A stretch of DNA of 9,572 nucleotides from Bacilli bacterium (GCA_017411235.1 JAFPMR010000246.1:1-9572), one strand, 5' to 3'; counted from the first letter of the stretch, positions 1 to 6,746 are shown. Numbers and translations are program-made. Notes: generated from the letters alone by a model not told the origin.

Positions 1-312
1 ACTGATGTTATTCTGGAAACTACTAAATGCTAAATTTATAACTTCTTTAGTTTTAGCAATTTCTTTCTTTTCAGCATTTTGAAAAGTTTTATCAAGAACA
101 TTATTTAACCTAACAACATTGTCGCTTACATCTTTTATAGCTTTAGCCATTTCCATAAATGGTTTATTCTTTTCTTTTGATTTAAAGTAATCTATTACTT
201 TATTAATCAGCATATAAGCTATAAAAACACAACTAGAAATAAGTACAGAAATGTAAGATGAATTACGAATCGAATTATCTACAAGTTCATTTATTTGTTG
301 AAATTCATTCAT
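1..312 (-). CDS. Partial small membrane protein, N-terminal 104 residues, runs off left edge
   Basis: From the ATG at 310-312 the minus strand stays open to position 1 with no stop, giving 104 residues that begin MNEFQQINEL. A hydrophobic stretch at about residues 19-40 (ISVLISSCVFIAYMLI) is followed at once by Lys/Asp/Lys-rich sequence, which suggests one membrane-spanning helix with the charged part in the cytoplasm. Residues about 50-104 are heptad-like and charged, so probably a long helix or coiled coil. The ATG at 312 is preferred because it places a polar N-terminus before the membrane segment. The start lies only 6 bases past the T-tract of a terminator hairpin. I do not recognise the family. 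Its position at the end of a structural module would fit a lysis accessory or a membrane-anchored phage protein, but that is inference. The C-terminus is outside the window. Confidence 0.75.
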   Translation of the reverse strand, partial: MNEFQQINELVDNSIRNSSYISVLISSCVFIAYMLINKVIDYFKSKEKNKPFMEMAKAIKDVSDNVVRLNNVLDKTFQNAEKKEIAKTKEVINLAFSSFQNNIS

Positions 313-318
313 AATAGC

Positions 319-359
319 AAAAAAGGTAGTACCACTAAGTTTATTAGCAATACTACCTT
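319..359 (-). terminator. Strong intrinsic terminator hairpin after the 316-residue structural gene
   Basis: On the minus strand AAGGTAGTA (359-351) pairs perfectly with TACTACCTT (331-323). The stem continues inward through three G-U pairs and then CTAA/TTAG, closing on a 5-base TAAAC loop. That makes 16 consecutive pairs, followed by six T residues (324-319). The hairpin starts 13 bases after the stop codon of the upstream gene and its T-tract ends 6 bases before the ATG of the next gene, so it also forms that gene's 5' leader. On the plus strand the hairpin lacks a clean T-tract, so termination is expected mainly for minus-strand transcripts. Confidence 0.85.
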
Positions 360-372
360 ATAGTTTTATTTA

Positions 373-1323
373 TTAACCATTACCACCTGCAGGCTTAGGT
401 GTAATACCAAGCACATACTCAATCGTGTTAGTAACATTGTTATATGTTGTAGAACTGATTGGAACTGCAATGTGAACAATCTGTGAAACTCGCTCGTCAC
501 GAGTCTTTGCAGAATCACGACCTACTGCAAAACGAATCGTAAAGATATTAAATGTACCACTAATAGCCTCTGGATAACCTGGATAAATCTCTTTACCATC
601 CTCAGCAAGATACTTAATACCCTTGTCCTCTACACACTCTTGATAAAGCTTCTTAACATAAGCAGCATCACCAACAGCAGGAACAGCAGGACAATACTTA
701 CCAGCAGTACCAGCATTTGCAAATGTATCCTGTGTAAGAGCAGCGATTGAAAGGTCATCAATAAACTGAACTGAATAATCAGAATCATTATCAGGACCAA
801 CAAGTGTGATAGTTGCTGTAGACAAAGTAGCAGTAAGACCAAGACGCTCACCTGCTGCATTAATTTGGTCTACAAAATACTTAGCAATTTGAGCAGCAGT
901 ATACTTAGCAGAACTTGAAGCAACAGCCTCACCTATACCAAGAACCTTTGTGAAATGCCAAGCATTACGCTCATTAAATACAGTACCTTTCTTAGTAATA
1001 AGAATAGTAAGATTTTGATAACGTGTACTATTAGCAGAAATTGATGAAGGAATTGTAAAGGCACACTTGAAAGTATTACCTGCTGAATAAGGAGTCTTAA
1101 CAGCAGTCATTGTCTTTACATCAACCTCTGGAACTTGGAAAGGAAGAAGATTTGCACCTCGACCAAGATAAATTGCAAAATTAGAAGCAGCCTTATCAGA
1201 AAGAACTGTATGCTTACCTGAAGTACCATCAGTTTTAAGGTCAGTAAAGGTAATCTTACCTTCATCACCTATAGTACTGATTGTACCATAAGTGCTGCTA
1301 CCAACAATCAAAAGTTGTTTCAT
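373..1323 (-). CDS. Probable virion structural protein, candidate tail-tube or decoration protein (316 aa)
   Basis: The protein begins MKQLLIVGSSTYGTI and ends in a short Gly/Asn tail. It looks beta-rich: alternating hydrophobic/polar strands occur at about residues 20-35, 85-110 and 160-190 (LTATLSTATITLVG), with a helix at about 140-160. A C-terminal segment, about 253-290 (ISGTFNIFTIRFAV, then RDERVSQIVHIAVP), resembles the sandwich folds of phage tail-tube and decoration proteins in general character. This is a fold impression, not a family match. By eye the codons are less AT-extreme than in the neighbouring genes (for example GCA/GCT/CGT and AAG), which would fit an abundant product. 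It is the last structural gene before a strong terminator and starts 15 bases after the preceding stop. The leader is A/T-rich with no Shine-Dalgarno sequence. Alternatives are a head decoration protein or a short tail-sheath-like subunit. Confidence 0.55.
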   Translation of the reverse strand: MKQLLIVGSSTYGTISTIGDEGKITFTDLKTDGTSGKHTVLSDKAASNFAIYLGRGANLLPFQVPEVDVKTMTAVKTPYSAGNTFKCAFTIPSSISANSTRYQNLTILITKKGTVFNERNAWHFTKVLGIGEAVASSSAKYTAAQIAKYFVDQINAAGERLGLTATLSTATITLVGPDNDSDYSVQFIDDLSIAALTQDTFANAGTAGKYCPAVPAVGDAAYVKKLYQECVEDKGIKYLAEDGKEIYPGYPEAISGTFNIFTIRFAVGRDSAKTRDERVSQIVHIAVPISSTTYNNVTNTIEYVLGITPKPAGGNG

Positions 1324-1338
1324 ATTAATATAAATTTA

Positions 1339-2379
1339 TTATTGTCTTTGTTGTGGAGTTGTAGTTTCCCCAGTATTGGCTTGTGATGCGCCAGTATCTT
1401 GAGGATTTACACCTCTACCTACTATTTGTGAATATAGTTCAACAGCATGTTTAACAACATCAATATGCAGATTTGCAGGTAAATCGCAATCAACACTTTC
1501 TGATGGCATATCATCATTAAACTCAACACGAGCAGGTTTAGCAATATAAGACATACGAAGTTCATAAGGTACAAGATTATCTTTAAGAGTAAATCCTGCA
1601 CTACCACCTACGTCTTGAATGTTATTCATTTTACCAAAATAAATCTCGCAATGATTATTAACAACAGTCATTACAGGAGACCTAAGTGTAGGTTTTAAAA
1701 GAAAATCATTCAAAGTATCTGCTAAAAATGCATCATCTATAAGTCTAATAGGATAGATATTAGAAATAAAGTCGTCTTCGTTTATAACTGCTGGTTCTAC
1801 AATTTCTGTTGTTGTACCATACCATCCATTAGAAGGAATACCACCACTAATTGGAATAACAGGAACATAATTCACAGAAAAATCAACAAGAAATAAATAA
1901 TCTCTAAATACTCGTTGTTTCTCATAAACAGCAGGAACAGCATCTCGTCCTGGTATTAAAATAACATTAGGATCAAATTCATCATAAACAGGTTCAACAG
2001 CAGGTTGAGCAGGTGTTACAACTACATTATCATAAGCATCTAAATCAACCTCAAATTTACCTGATAGTTTATCTCTATTATAAAAAGAGAAATGATTACC
2101 TTTTGTAATCCTAACTATTTGAGTTTTATAAAGTGTTCTAAGAGAATTTATTTGTTGAATTTTAGAATTATCAGTAATAATTCTGTCATTCGTAATCCCA
2201 ACAGATGAACGAACAAGTTGATTTGTAATATCACCTATTGATGTGTTAAGTAGTAGATCAATTTGCTCAGGAAGGATAGCTCTAATATTTTGCATACCCA
2301 TTTGCTGAGCAAATTGTCTAAACATAACGTGCATTTGCCCAATATTCATTCCCATACTATCGGAATTACTATTTGGCAT
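1339..2379 (-). CDS. Putative head-tail connector or neck virion protein (346 aa)
   Basis: Residues 11-60 form a helical N-terminus (QMHVMFRQFAQQMGMQNI, then ILPEQIDLLLNTSIGDITNQL). A beta-rich middle follows. It carries a Pro/Ala-rich insertion at about 121-155 with two related peptides, PAVEPVYDE (126-134) and DAVPAVYEK (146-154). Near the C-terminus, DLPANLHIDVVKHAVELYSQIVG (about 299-321) has the 'LP..h...vv..Av.l' pattern of a terminal helix common in phage neck/connector proteins, followed by a disordered Thr/Gln tail. The gene lies between a post-capsid gene and a beta-rich structural gene, where neck proteins are usually encoded. Its ATG is 2 bases from the upstream stop, so translation is probably coupled. 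The connector role is inferred from position and architecture; that it is a virion protein is more secure. Confidence 0.5.
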   Translation of the reverse strand: MPNSNSDSMGMNIGQMHVMFRQFAQQMGMQNIRAILPEQIDLLLNTSIGDITNQLVRSSVGITNDRIITDNSKIQQINSLRTLYKTQIVRITKGNHFSFYNRDKLSGKFEVDLDAYDNVVVTPAQPAVEPVYDEFDPNVILIPGRDAVPAVYEKQRVFRDYLFLVDFSVNYVPVIPISGGIPSNGWYGTTTEIVEPAVINEDDFISNIYPIRLIDDAFLADTLNDFLLKPTLRSPVMTVVNNHCEIYFGKMNNIQDVGGSAGFTLKDNLVPYELRMSYIAKPARVEFNDDMPSESVDCDLPANLHIDVVKHAVELYSQIVGRGVNPQDTGASQANTGETTTPQQRQ

Positions 2380-2381
2380 AA

Positions 2382-3497
2382 TTAGAACATTTTTAGTTTA
2401 TTTTCATAACTAGTTCTAATATCTTTATTCTCTGGATTATTAAAGTAAACAACTGCTTCCTTAATATTCGCAGCAATAAAGTCACCATCACTAGTATAAA
2501 TATTTTGATTAAGTTCTGAACGACTCAACTCACCACGAGCAATAAGCATCTCTATAAGAGCCTTAGTAGAAATAAATTTATCACTACAAAGTTTATTAAA
2601 CTTTTCTGGTTTATCATTGCTATAATCAAGAAGTACCTTTTCCTTTTCATATTTAGTCTTTAGACTATATTCAGTAAGATTAAATCCTTGATTAACACAA
2701 CACTGAACATAAATAGAATTAAACTTAGTATCATCACCAAGAACTTCAACGTAATTACGCATTGCAGTCTGACGAGCTTTAAGCAATTTCTCTTCACGTT
2801 CCTTTTCCTTTTGCTCATCTCTAATATAGAAACGAATAGTAGGATCAGTATTAATCAGTGCTGTATCTTTAGCAACATCCTTATACAACAAACAATGACG
2901 GTAAATAAGATATTGTTCTACATTACGAGGATGACCATACTTAGCTTTTTCTGCTTCAAGAGCATTAAGATTAGTTATCTTTGTCTTCAAAGCATTTTCC
3001 AATCTCTCAATAGATACTTTATCAGCTTCATCATATTCTTTATTAATAGCCTCTTCGCGACTCTTAACATTCAAATAATCAGAATAATGATTATACTCGA
3101 AAGTAATATCTAGTTCAGAATTATCAGTAACAATAAAACGAATATTACTTAGCCAAGCCTTTACTCTCTGCATAAAATTAGGATGAGTAGGATTAAGACC
3201 AAGCAAAGCTGGGAAATAAGCTTCTACTTCATCTTTATTTGATGAAAGAACTCTAGAAGATGTTACTGAACTACCAATAACAAGTTTAGGAGTTCCAAGA
3301 GCCAAAGCATTTACATTACGATACCAAGAGTAATTTCGTACTGGGCTGATTGTAATTTTACGAACGTCTGTATAAGGAGCATTCATATCAATTTCTTTCT
3401 GTTCAGCCATGCTAGGTTTCTTTGTTTCTTGACTATCTACATTATTATTTTCTGTTGGTTTTTGAGTACCATTAGCTACAGGTTGCTGTATATTCAT
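2382..3497 (-). CDS. Uncharacterised virion-module protein with coiled-coil segments (371 aa)
   Basis: I do not recognise a named family. Residues 1-40 are polar and probably disordered (Gln, Asn, Pro, Lys). Residues 42-125 look like a compact mixed domain (ITISPVRNYSWYRNVNALAL, then VEAYFPALLGLNP and VKAWLSNIRFIV). Charged helices follow at about 145-188 and 225-250 (DEQKEKEREEKLLKARQ), probably coiled coil, and then a mostly helical C-terminus. There are Cys residues at 202, 266, 267 and 304 and no catalytic motif that I can see. The gene follows the capsid gene after 25 bases and is nearly fused to the next gene (2-base gap), so it belongs to the same transcription unit. A head-completion, internal-virion or assembly-chaperone role would suit the position; none is shown by sequence. 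Confidence 0.5.
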   Translation of the reverse strand: MNIQQPVANGTQKPTENNNVDSQETKKPSMAEQKEIDMNAPYTDVRKITISPVRNYSWYRNVNALALGTPKLVIGSSVTSSRVLSSNKDEVEAYFPALLGLNPTHPNFMQRVKAWLSNIRFIVTDNSELDITFEYNHYSDYLNVKSREEAINKEYDEADKVSIERLENALKTKITNLNALEAEKAKYGHPRNVEQYLIYRHCLLYKDVAKDTALINTDPTIRFYIRDEQKEKEREEKLLKARQTAMRNYVEVLGDDTKFNSIYVQCCVNQGFNLTEYSLKTKYEKEKVLLDYSNDKPEKFNKLCSDKFISTKALIEMLIARGELSRSELNQNIYTSDGDFIAANIKEAVVYFNNPENKDIRTSYENKLKMF

Positions 3498-3522
3498 AAT
3501 ATTTTATTTTACGTTAATAGAA

Positions 3523-5001
3523 TTAATCGAGCTTGCACTCCAAATGGAACATCTTAGTGTTGTTATACACTTGAAGACCAGAAGTATGCTTAACTTCATA
3601 ACGGCTCATATCAATCTCAGTAGAAATTGAGTTTGTAGGAACTGTACCCCAAGAAGCAGGAATATCAGTAAGACCCTTCAAAATACCAATCTTATAAGTC
3701 TGTCCCTTTTGACGAACCATTTGAATATTCTTCTTACCATTGTAAGTAGAAGCATCAATAAGGAACGCTTGGTGAGAAGTAATTGGAAGACCTGTACGAG
3801 GATGTACACGACCATTCTGCTTAGCTGCCTCAGCCATAGTACCTTGGTCAAGGAAAGAAAGATGCTTAAGAGTAATAATGTGACCATCTACAGTCTTATA
3901 CTGATTAAAGTACTTACCATAAGCAAGACCATCAGCAGACTCAGAAATCATCTTATCACCAAGTGGAGTAGCAAAACCATTTGCTTGAGCATCATTACGA
4001 ATAGCCATATCAAAGTCTTGGAAGAAACCCTTACCAACACCAAGAATAACATTCATTGAACCATTATCAGTATCCTTTGCAAGAACATCACCGATAGTAC
4101 GCTCAATCTTATTAAGAGTAAGATACTCTCCATAAGTATCGTAATTAGACTCACGACAAATCTCAATCATACCAGCTGTATGAGGAATCGGCTTACCATT
4201 ATCAGCATCAGTGAGAACTACATTACCGTTAATATCACGGTTATACTCAGCAAGCCATAGACGCTCTTCGTTCATTACACGCATTGTAATCTCGTGCTGA
4301 CGCATTTCCTCATTAATCCAAAGATTAGTAGTACCACCACTTGCATTCTTAAACTCATACTCAACAACTTGATTAGAGATATTACCTGCAATTTCCTTTG
4401 AATAACGATGGAACTCAAGCTGTCCACGCATCTTACCAGGACCCATAACATTAGAACGATTACCCTTAGAGTAACTTTCACTAATGGTAGGAGCTGTCAT
4501 AGACCAATAAACACCCTTCTTAAGCCACTTAGGATTAATATAAAGATTAGGATTTGGAGAAGTAATCTTCAAACGATAAAGGAAACCACCATGAGAACCC
4601 TCACCAAGATCCTTCATAATACGAACCTGAGTACGACCATCAGGACACATAAGACCATATTGCTCAATGAACCAATGAGTCTTAAACTCAACATCAAAGA
4701 AAGCACCTCCTTGACCTGGAGTAGTATTTGCTTCATTAAAATAAAGAACACTATCAGTAAACTTCATACGACCCATTGTCTTCCAAGTCCACTCAGTTTC
4801 CTTAATATCAATAGTAGCAATAGAACCTTGACCTTCTGTCAAGAATGTAAGAGGAAAACGGTCATCATCCATACCAAAAGTATAGGTAAGAGTCTTACTA
4901 ATCTCTTCTGGCTTAGCCAACATAAGATTAGCAATAGTTTCCTCATTAGAATAACCTCGGGCATCATAATTACCACGAGAAACTTCCCTTAGTTTGTACA
5001 T
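3523..5001 (-). CDS. Probable major capsid protein (492 aa)
   Basis: The assignment rests on order and character: the gene follows a scaffold-like gene that in turn follows the portal gene, and its length is normal for an HK97-fold capsid protein of a large phage. The protein mixes alpha and beta, has no membrane segment and is rich in Gly and aromatic residues. Noticeable parts are a polar N-terminal arm (1-40), a beta/Gly-rich stretch at 50-105 that could be an extended loop (FLTEGQGSIATIDI, then ANTTPGQGGAFFDVEF), a helix-rich centre (about 225-250) and a beta-rich C-terminus (about 430-492). By eye the codons are more optimised than in neighbours (AAG, CGT, ATC and GGT are frequent), as expected for the most abundant virion protein. 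The leader of 18 bases after the upstream stop is A/T only apart from two C residues, with no Shine-Dalgarno. I could not confirm the fold by motif; structure prediction would settle it. Confidence 0.72.
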   Translation of the reverse strand: MYKLREVSRGNYDARGYSNEETIANLMLAKPEEISKTLTYTFGMDDDRFPLTFLTEGQGSIATIDIKETEWTWKTMGRMKFTDSVLYFNEANTTPGQGGAFFDVEFKTHWFIEQYGLMCPDGRTQVRIMKDLGEGSHGGFLYRLKITSPNPNLYINPKWLKKGVYWSMTAPTISESYSKGNRSNVMGPGKMRGQLEFHRYSKEIAGNISNQVVEYEFKNASGGTTNLWINEEMRQHEITMRVMNEERLWLAEYNRDINGNVVLTDADNGKPIPHTAGMIEICRESNYDTYGEYLTLNKIERTIGDVLAKDTDNGSMNVILGVGKGFFQDFDMAIRNDAQANGFATPLGDKMISESADGLAYGKYFNQYKTVDGHIITLKHLSFLDQGTMAEAAKQNGRVHPRTGLPITSHQAFLIDASTYNGKKNIQMVRQKGQTYKIGILKGLTDIPASWGTVPTNSISTEIDMSRYEVKHTSGLQVYNNTKMFHLECKLD

Positions 5002-5019
5002 AGTTTAATTAATAAATGT

Positions 5020-6360
5020 TTAACCACCAATCAGAATGTCATCGAGATTAGTTTTACCACTAGCTTTACGAGTGATTCTAATAGAACCACGATTAGCATT
5101 TTGTTTAGACTGAATACGTAATTGCTTAGCTTTTTCCTCTTGAACAGCCATATTAATCAAATCTTTATATGACTTTCCAGTAAAATGAAGATAAGCATCA
5201 AGTAATTCATGTTCCATAACATCGTGGTCTGACATAGAAGCTAAATCTCTTCTATAACCAGTAAGACCTGTTTCTCTATCTTCAAGAGTAAGATAATCCC
5301 AAAAATCACTTCTAGAAGTTGTAATCTTCTGACCATCTCTTTCAAGAACAAAAGTTTCAGGTATCTTATAACCTGCTATGTTACCACTCTGAATTTGTTT
5401 ATTAACAGCATCCCAATAATTTCGGAGATTTTCTTGTTCTTTTTGTCTTGCAGCTTTAGCTTGTTCTTCACGTTCAGCTTTTTCTGCATTATCTCTATCA
5501 ATCATTGCTTGAAGCTGTCGATTTGCTTCATCATAAAGACCGCCTGAATCTTTAAGATATTTAATATATGAATCACTAAGAGTTGTATTTCCAAATTCTT
5601 TAGCGGCAGCACGAATAACATTCTCTAGTTGAGATTCGTTATCTTTGTCAAGTTTTACATTAGACAAATCGCGTATTTCACCAAAACCTCTAGGTGTACC
5701 ATTAATAGTAAGGTAATCTATAAAATCTTTTACTATTGGTGCGTCAGTAAAAAACTTATTAAGGGTAGCATCTGCTATTTCTGAAGAACGTAGTTCTAGT
5801 ACGCTATTAATGTAACCTTTAACACCAGCTGCATCATTTGTAAACTCTACTGGATTTCCTTCTTCATCAGTGATATCAATACCAACTTCTTTAATTATAT
5901 TATTAATATCAATTGGACCATCACCGTTATTATCATCTTTAACATCTTGTTCTTTAAGCCAATCTGCTACTTCAGCAGCAGCTTTAAAAACATTGCCTTT
6001 GTCATCAACAATATCGCCGTTATCAGCAACATGATAATTAACACCATCAATCTCAATGCTATCACCTGGATTAAGAGTTATGTCCCCCCCTTTAGAAGGG
6101 TCTTCAACATTCTCTTTGTTGTCCTGTTGATTATCATTGTTATTATCCTGATTACCACCATTGTTATTATTATCAGGATTATTATTTTGGTCTTGATTAC
6201 CACCATTACCACTATTGTCTGGATTGTCAAGATTAGCTTTATCTTGATTACCATTCAAATCAACAGCGTTATCGTCACGATTTTGATTGTTACCATTTTG
6301 ATTTTGATTAGTAGAATTTCCACCATTACCTTCAAAATCAATCGTATCTACTAGACTCAT
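5020..6360 (-). CDS. Scaffold-like head assembly protein with Asn-rich N-terminus (446 aa)
   Basis: It lies between portal and capsid genes, the usual place of the scaffold or its protease fusion. Residues 1-10 (MSLVDTIDFE) precede a low-complexity Asn/Asp/Gln/Gly stretch at about 11-87. A small beta domain follows at about 94-127 (LNPGDSIEIDGVNYHVADNG), then acidic helices to about 285. A strongly charged helix at 288-315 (NAEKAEREEQAKAARQKEQE) is probably coiled coil. The C-terminus is basic (KAKQLRIQSKQNANRGSIRI, about 410-429) and ends DDILIGG. An acidic body with a coiled coil and a basic C-terminal tail is typical of phage scaffolds, whose tail binds the capsid subunit. I see no Ser-His protease motif. 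The gene is the first of its transcription unit, about 45 bases below a Bacteroides-type promoter. Scaffold function is inferred. Confidence 0.6.
   Translation of the reverse strand: MSLVDTIDFEGNGGNSTNQNQNGNNQNRDDNAVDLNGNQDKANLDNPDNSGNGGNQDQNNNPDNNNNGGNQDNNNDNQQDNKENVEDPSKGGDITLNPGDSIEIDGVNYHVADNGDIVDDKGNVFKAAAEVADWLKEQDVKDDNNGDGPIDINNIIKEVGIDITDEEGNPVEFTNDAAGVKGYINSVLELRSSEIADATLNKFFTDAPIVKDFIDYLTINGTPRGFGEIRDLSNVKLDKDNESQLENVIRAAAKEFGNTTLSDSYIKYLKDSGGLYDEANRQLQAMIDRDNAEKAEREEQAKAARQKEQENLRNYWDAVNKQIQSGNIAGYKIPETFVLERDGQKITTSRSDFWDYLTLEDRETGLTGYRRDLASMSDHDVMEHELLDAYLHFTGKSYKDLINMAVQEEKAKQLRIQSKQNANRGSIRITRKASGKTNLDDILIGG
6100..6330 (-). repeat. Low-complexity coding repeat (Asn/Asp/Gly/Gln) in the scaffold-like gene
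   Basis: This encodes residues about 11-87, almost entirely N, D, Q and G. The peptide NGGNQD recurs at residues 52-57 and 67-72, and the DNA word gattaccaccatt recurs at 6150 and 6195, a 45-base period that preserves the frame. Related shorter words occur at about 6192 and 6243. Such tracts expand and contract by replication slippage. The encoded segment is probably disordered. Confidence 0.85.
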
Positions 6361-6405
6361 AATTGTTTTAATTTAATGATTAATACTTAAAATAATTTGT
6401 TTCTG

Positions 6406-6436
6406 CAAATATACCTATTTATATTTATATATCCAA
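6406..6436 (-). promoter_or_regulatory. Bacteroides-type sigma-70 promoter for the scaffold-capsid unit
   Basis: On the minus strand a -7 element TATATTTG (6413-6406) matches the Bacteroides consensus TAnnTTTG exactly. A TTG (6436-6434) lies upstream with a 20-base spacer, close to the usual -33/-7 spacing of that promoter class. The start of transcription would fall near 6398-6402, leaving an A/T-rich leader of roughly 40 bases before the ATG at 6360. It is the only exact -7 match I found in the long intergenic region, and it lies where a new transcript is needed after the upstream terminator. Confidence 0.7.
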
Positions 6437-6566
6437 TAGTAGGTGAACTAATTTTTGTTAATTGAATAGTAATAAAAAGTGCTAATTAATACTGCCAGTT
6501 ATTACTTGTAATATTAATTAAATCAGATTATTAGATTACTAAATTCCGACTATTGAATAAGTAAAA
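6437..6566. other. AT-rich noncoding stretch upstream of the promoter
   Basis: No open frame with a plausible start, no RNA gene and no strong hairpin with a T-tract is visible here. It is very AT-rich with short inverted words (for example ttac-tt-gtaa at about 6504, and runs of taatattaattaa). It could hold activator sites for the downstream promoter, but nothing specific supports that. Confidence 0.5.
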
Positions 6567-6570
6567 GACC

Positions 6571-6590
6571 GCGAATTTCAGCGATTTCCG
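6571..6590. repeat. Tandem decamer pair in the islet
   Basis: gcgaatttca is followed directly by gcgatttccg. They align as gcga(a)tttc with one base missing in the second copy. It is short, but it sits in the same islet as a second tandem pair. Confidence 0.5.
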
Positions 6591-6619
6591 AGCCTCTGTT
6601 ACATTTCCTCTACGGGGGT

Positions 6620-6659
6620 GGAACAACTATACGCAGACGGAACAAAAGCCCTCACAGAC
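6620..6659. repeat. Two imperfect tandem units of about 20 bp, each starting GGAACAA and ending CAGAC
   Basis: Unit 1 (6620-6638) and unit 2 (6639-6659) abut. Each opens with ggaacaa and closes with cagac; the 7-9 bases between differ. The period of 19-21 bp is about two helical turns, so both ends would present on one face of the DNA, as in paired protein-binding sites. Chance similarity cannot be excluded. Confidence 0.5.
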
Positions 6660-6680
6660 GCTAATTTAGCTTTATATTAA

Positions 6681-6719
6681 ATAAAAAATCCCAATAGCAC
6701 CATTAGCACTATCGGGATT
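6681..6719 (-). terminator. Intrinsic terminator after the portal gene
   Basis: On the minus strand AATCCCGATAG (6719-6709) pairs with CTATTGGGATT (6697-6687) through one G-U pair. Pairing can continue through TGC/GTG-type wobbles to a small loop around TAATG. The 3' arm runs into TTTTTTAT (6688-6681). The hairpin starts 27 bases after the portal stop codon. It closes the portal transcript and isolates it from the promoter-driven scaffold/capsid unit. Confidence 0.85.
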
Positions 6720-6746
6720 AATTAAAGTAAATTGGGAACGTGATTC

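Larger units (their letters stand above)
6567..6670. other. GC-richer noncoding islet of unknown function between terminator and promoter
   Basis: This segment stands out from its surroundings by many G and C bases (for example agaccgcg, gatttccgagcc, tacgggggtgg, cgcagacgg). It contains two sets of small imperfect tandem repeats and ends at a palindromic word gctaatttagc (6660-6670). On the minus strand one frame reads ASVRAFVPSAYSCSTPVEEM then TAA, QRLGNR, TGA, and then further sequence to TAG at 6541-6539. There is no start codon upstream, so I do not call it a gene. It may be a small RNA, an inserted element, a fragment of host DNA or a protein-binding region. I looked for a tRNA and a hammerhead core and found neither. 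Confidence 0.5.

Noticed and set aside
483..505. Hairpin actcg...cgagt within the 316-residue gene
   Set aside because: Five-pair stem inside coding sequence with no T-tract; compatible with chance.
720..727. TACATTTG (minus strand) as a second Bacteroides-type -7 promoter element
   Set aside because: It lies inside a gene, has no TTG at the right distance upstream, and matches by chance at this base composition.
2688..3113. 141-residue plus-strand open frame opposite the 371-residue gene
   Set aside because: It is antisense to a well-formed gene, rich in Ile/Phe/Asn/Ser as expected from the complement of AT-rich coding sequence, with no own leader or context.
4408..4992. 194-residue plus-strand open frame opposite the capsid gene
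   Set aside because: The Thr/Ile/Arg/Leu/Asn-rich composition is that of a complement of coding DNA, and it lies entirely within the stronger capsid frame.
6100..6330. CRISPR-like or intergenic tandem repeats
   Set aside because: Repeats are irregular, in frame and encode Asn/Asp/Gly/Gln; there are no equal-length unique spacers.
5947..6354. 135-residue plus-strand frame that looks like a multi-pass membrane protein
   Set aside because: Its Ile/Val/Thr richness is simply the complement of the Asn/Asp-rich repeat (AAT/GAT read as ATT/ATC); no independent evidence.
6567..6670. tRNA, hammerhead ribozyme or short protein-coding gene in the islet
   Set aside because: No acceptor stem with a GTTCRA-type T-loop, no CTGATGA core, and the interesting reading frame has no start codon and is cut by TAA, TGA and TAG.
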